DNA from: Bacillota bacterium
GTDB lineage: Bacteria > Bacillota > DTU030 > DUMP01
Assembly (NCBI GenBank): GCA_012735455.1
Contig: JAAYHG010000247.1
Coordinates: 1 to 6,664 of the forward strand
Direction: 5' to 3'
DNA length: 6,664 bases
Of this stretch, positions 6,221 to 6,664 are shown in pieces; positions within the stretch are counted from its first letter, which is position 1, and each line of letters opens with the position of its first letter. Made by a program: the position numbers and the translations under genes. The notes beneath the pieces were generated by a model, which searched no databases, was not told where the DNA came from, and worked only from the letters and a program-made list of their open reading frames with translations.

Positions 6221-6664
6221 GTGGACACCAACCTTCCAAGTCACACCCCAAAACCCGGCGAAACAATAGGCTTTATCTTGGCACTCGTTTCCGCCCTCAG
6301 CTACAGCACGGAAGCTATTGTCGCCAAGCTACTCTACGCCCAAGGCCTTGCGCCACTTACCGTCCTTGTCTGGCGGTTTTCCTTAGCTGCCCTTGCCTTT
6401 TGGCTCCTGGCTCGCTACTCCCTGAAAGAAAACCCGCTGCGCGCAGCGCGAGGGACTTTTATTGCCACCGGGCTGCTGCAGGCTTTCACTGTGCTAGCCC
6501 TGTTCTACACCTTTGTCTACATACCCGCCGGGCTAGCCATTCTCCTTTTTTATCTTTATCCCACCTTTGTCACCATCGGCAGCGCTCTCTTCCTGCAAGA
6601 GCCTATTAACACTAACCGTCTTATAGGCTTGGCGCTCACCTTGGCTGGTCTTATCATCATCAGC
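6221..6664 (+). CDS. EamA/DMT-family membrane transporter, 5' part
   Basis: The first 148 codons of a gene cut by the window end. After a short polar N-terminus (VDTNLPSHTPKPGE) come hydrophobic segments at about residues 16-38, 44-64, 78-100, 102-124 and 133-148, the first EamA repeat of a drug/metabolite-transporter protein. Family-like motifs include the first helix GFILALVSALSYSTEAIVAK, the WR after helix 2 begins (51-52) and the LFLQEPIN...GLALTLAGLII ending of the repeat. A complete member would have a second repeat and about 280-300 residues. The protein would sit in the cytoplasmic membrane; the substrate cannot be told from sequence. It lies beyond the terminator, so it is probably not part of the redox operon, although no clear promoter of its own is seen in the 40-base gap and read-through may supply expression. 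Confidence 0.88.
   Translation, partial: MDTNLPSHTPKPGETIGFILALVSALSYSTEAIVAKLLYAQGLAPLTVLVWRFSLAALAFWLLARYSLKENPLRAARGTFIATGLLQAFTVLALFYTFVYIPAGLAILLFYLYPTFVTIGSALFLQEPINTNRLIGLALTLAGLIIIS

Overview
The window looks like an anaerobic Gram-positive bacterium of the Clostridia/Peptococcaceae-Sporomusa type. This is inferred from strong purine-rich Shine-Dalgarno sequences, frequent GTG starts, a moderately GC-rich coding region behind an AT-rich promoter, and above all the gene content: a soluble, iron-sulfur-rich NADH/NADPH/ferredoxin enzyme with no membrane Nuo subunits. Species cannot be named from the sequence alone.

Layout, all on the + strand: (1) Bases 1-127 hold a control region, with an 18-bp inverted repeat matching the Rex redox-repressor operator (12-29), an extended -10 promoter (57-65) and a Shine-Dalgarno that places the first start at 128. 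(2) 128-652 is a NuoE/HydC-like [2Fe-2S] subunit. (3) 680-2473 is a long NuoF/HydB-like flavoprotein subunit carrying both an N-terminal [2Fe-2S] thioredoxin-like domain and a C-terminal 2x[4Fe-4S] ferredoxin domain, the layout of electron-bifurcating HydB-type subunits. (4) 2486-6133 is a giant fusion: NuoG-type [2Fe-2S] domain, His/Cys cluster domain, GltD/NfnB-type FAD/NADPH module, Cys-rich linker, 2x[4Fe-4S] ferredoxin, and a degenerate molybdopterin-oxidoreductase domain of NuoG type. This gene is interrupted once, by an in-frame TAG at 3206-3208, exactly where relatives have a Tyr/Phe; both sides read on in the same frame. (5) A hairpin terminator lies at 6136-6180. (6) 6221-6664 is the start of an EamA/DMT-family membrane transporter that runs off the window.

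Taken together, genes 2-4 look like one operon for a three-subunit cytoplasmic complex. NuoE plus HydB-like NuoF handle NAD(H), and probably bifurcation with ferredoxin, while the GltD-like module of the third subunit handles NADP(H). This matches the layout of the Sporomusa-type Nfn (Stn) transhydrogenase as I recall it, so the best functional guess is a reversible electron-bifurcating NADPH:NAD+/ferredoxin transhydrogenase. A Rex (NADH/NAD+ sensor) operator in front of such an operon makes physiological sense. The main oddity is the amber codon inside the third subunit: sequencing error, recent inactivating mutation, or read-through/suppression cannot be separated from this window alone.
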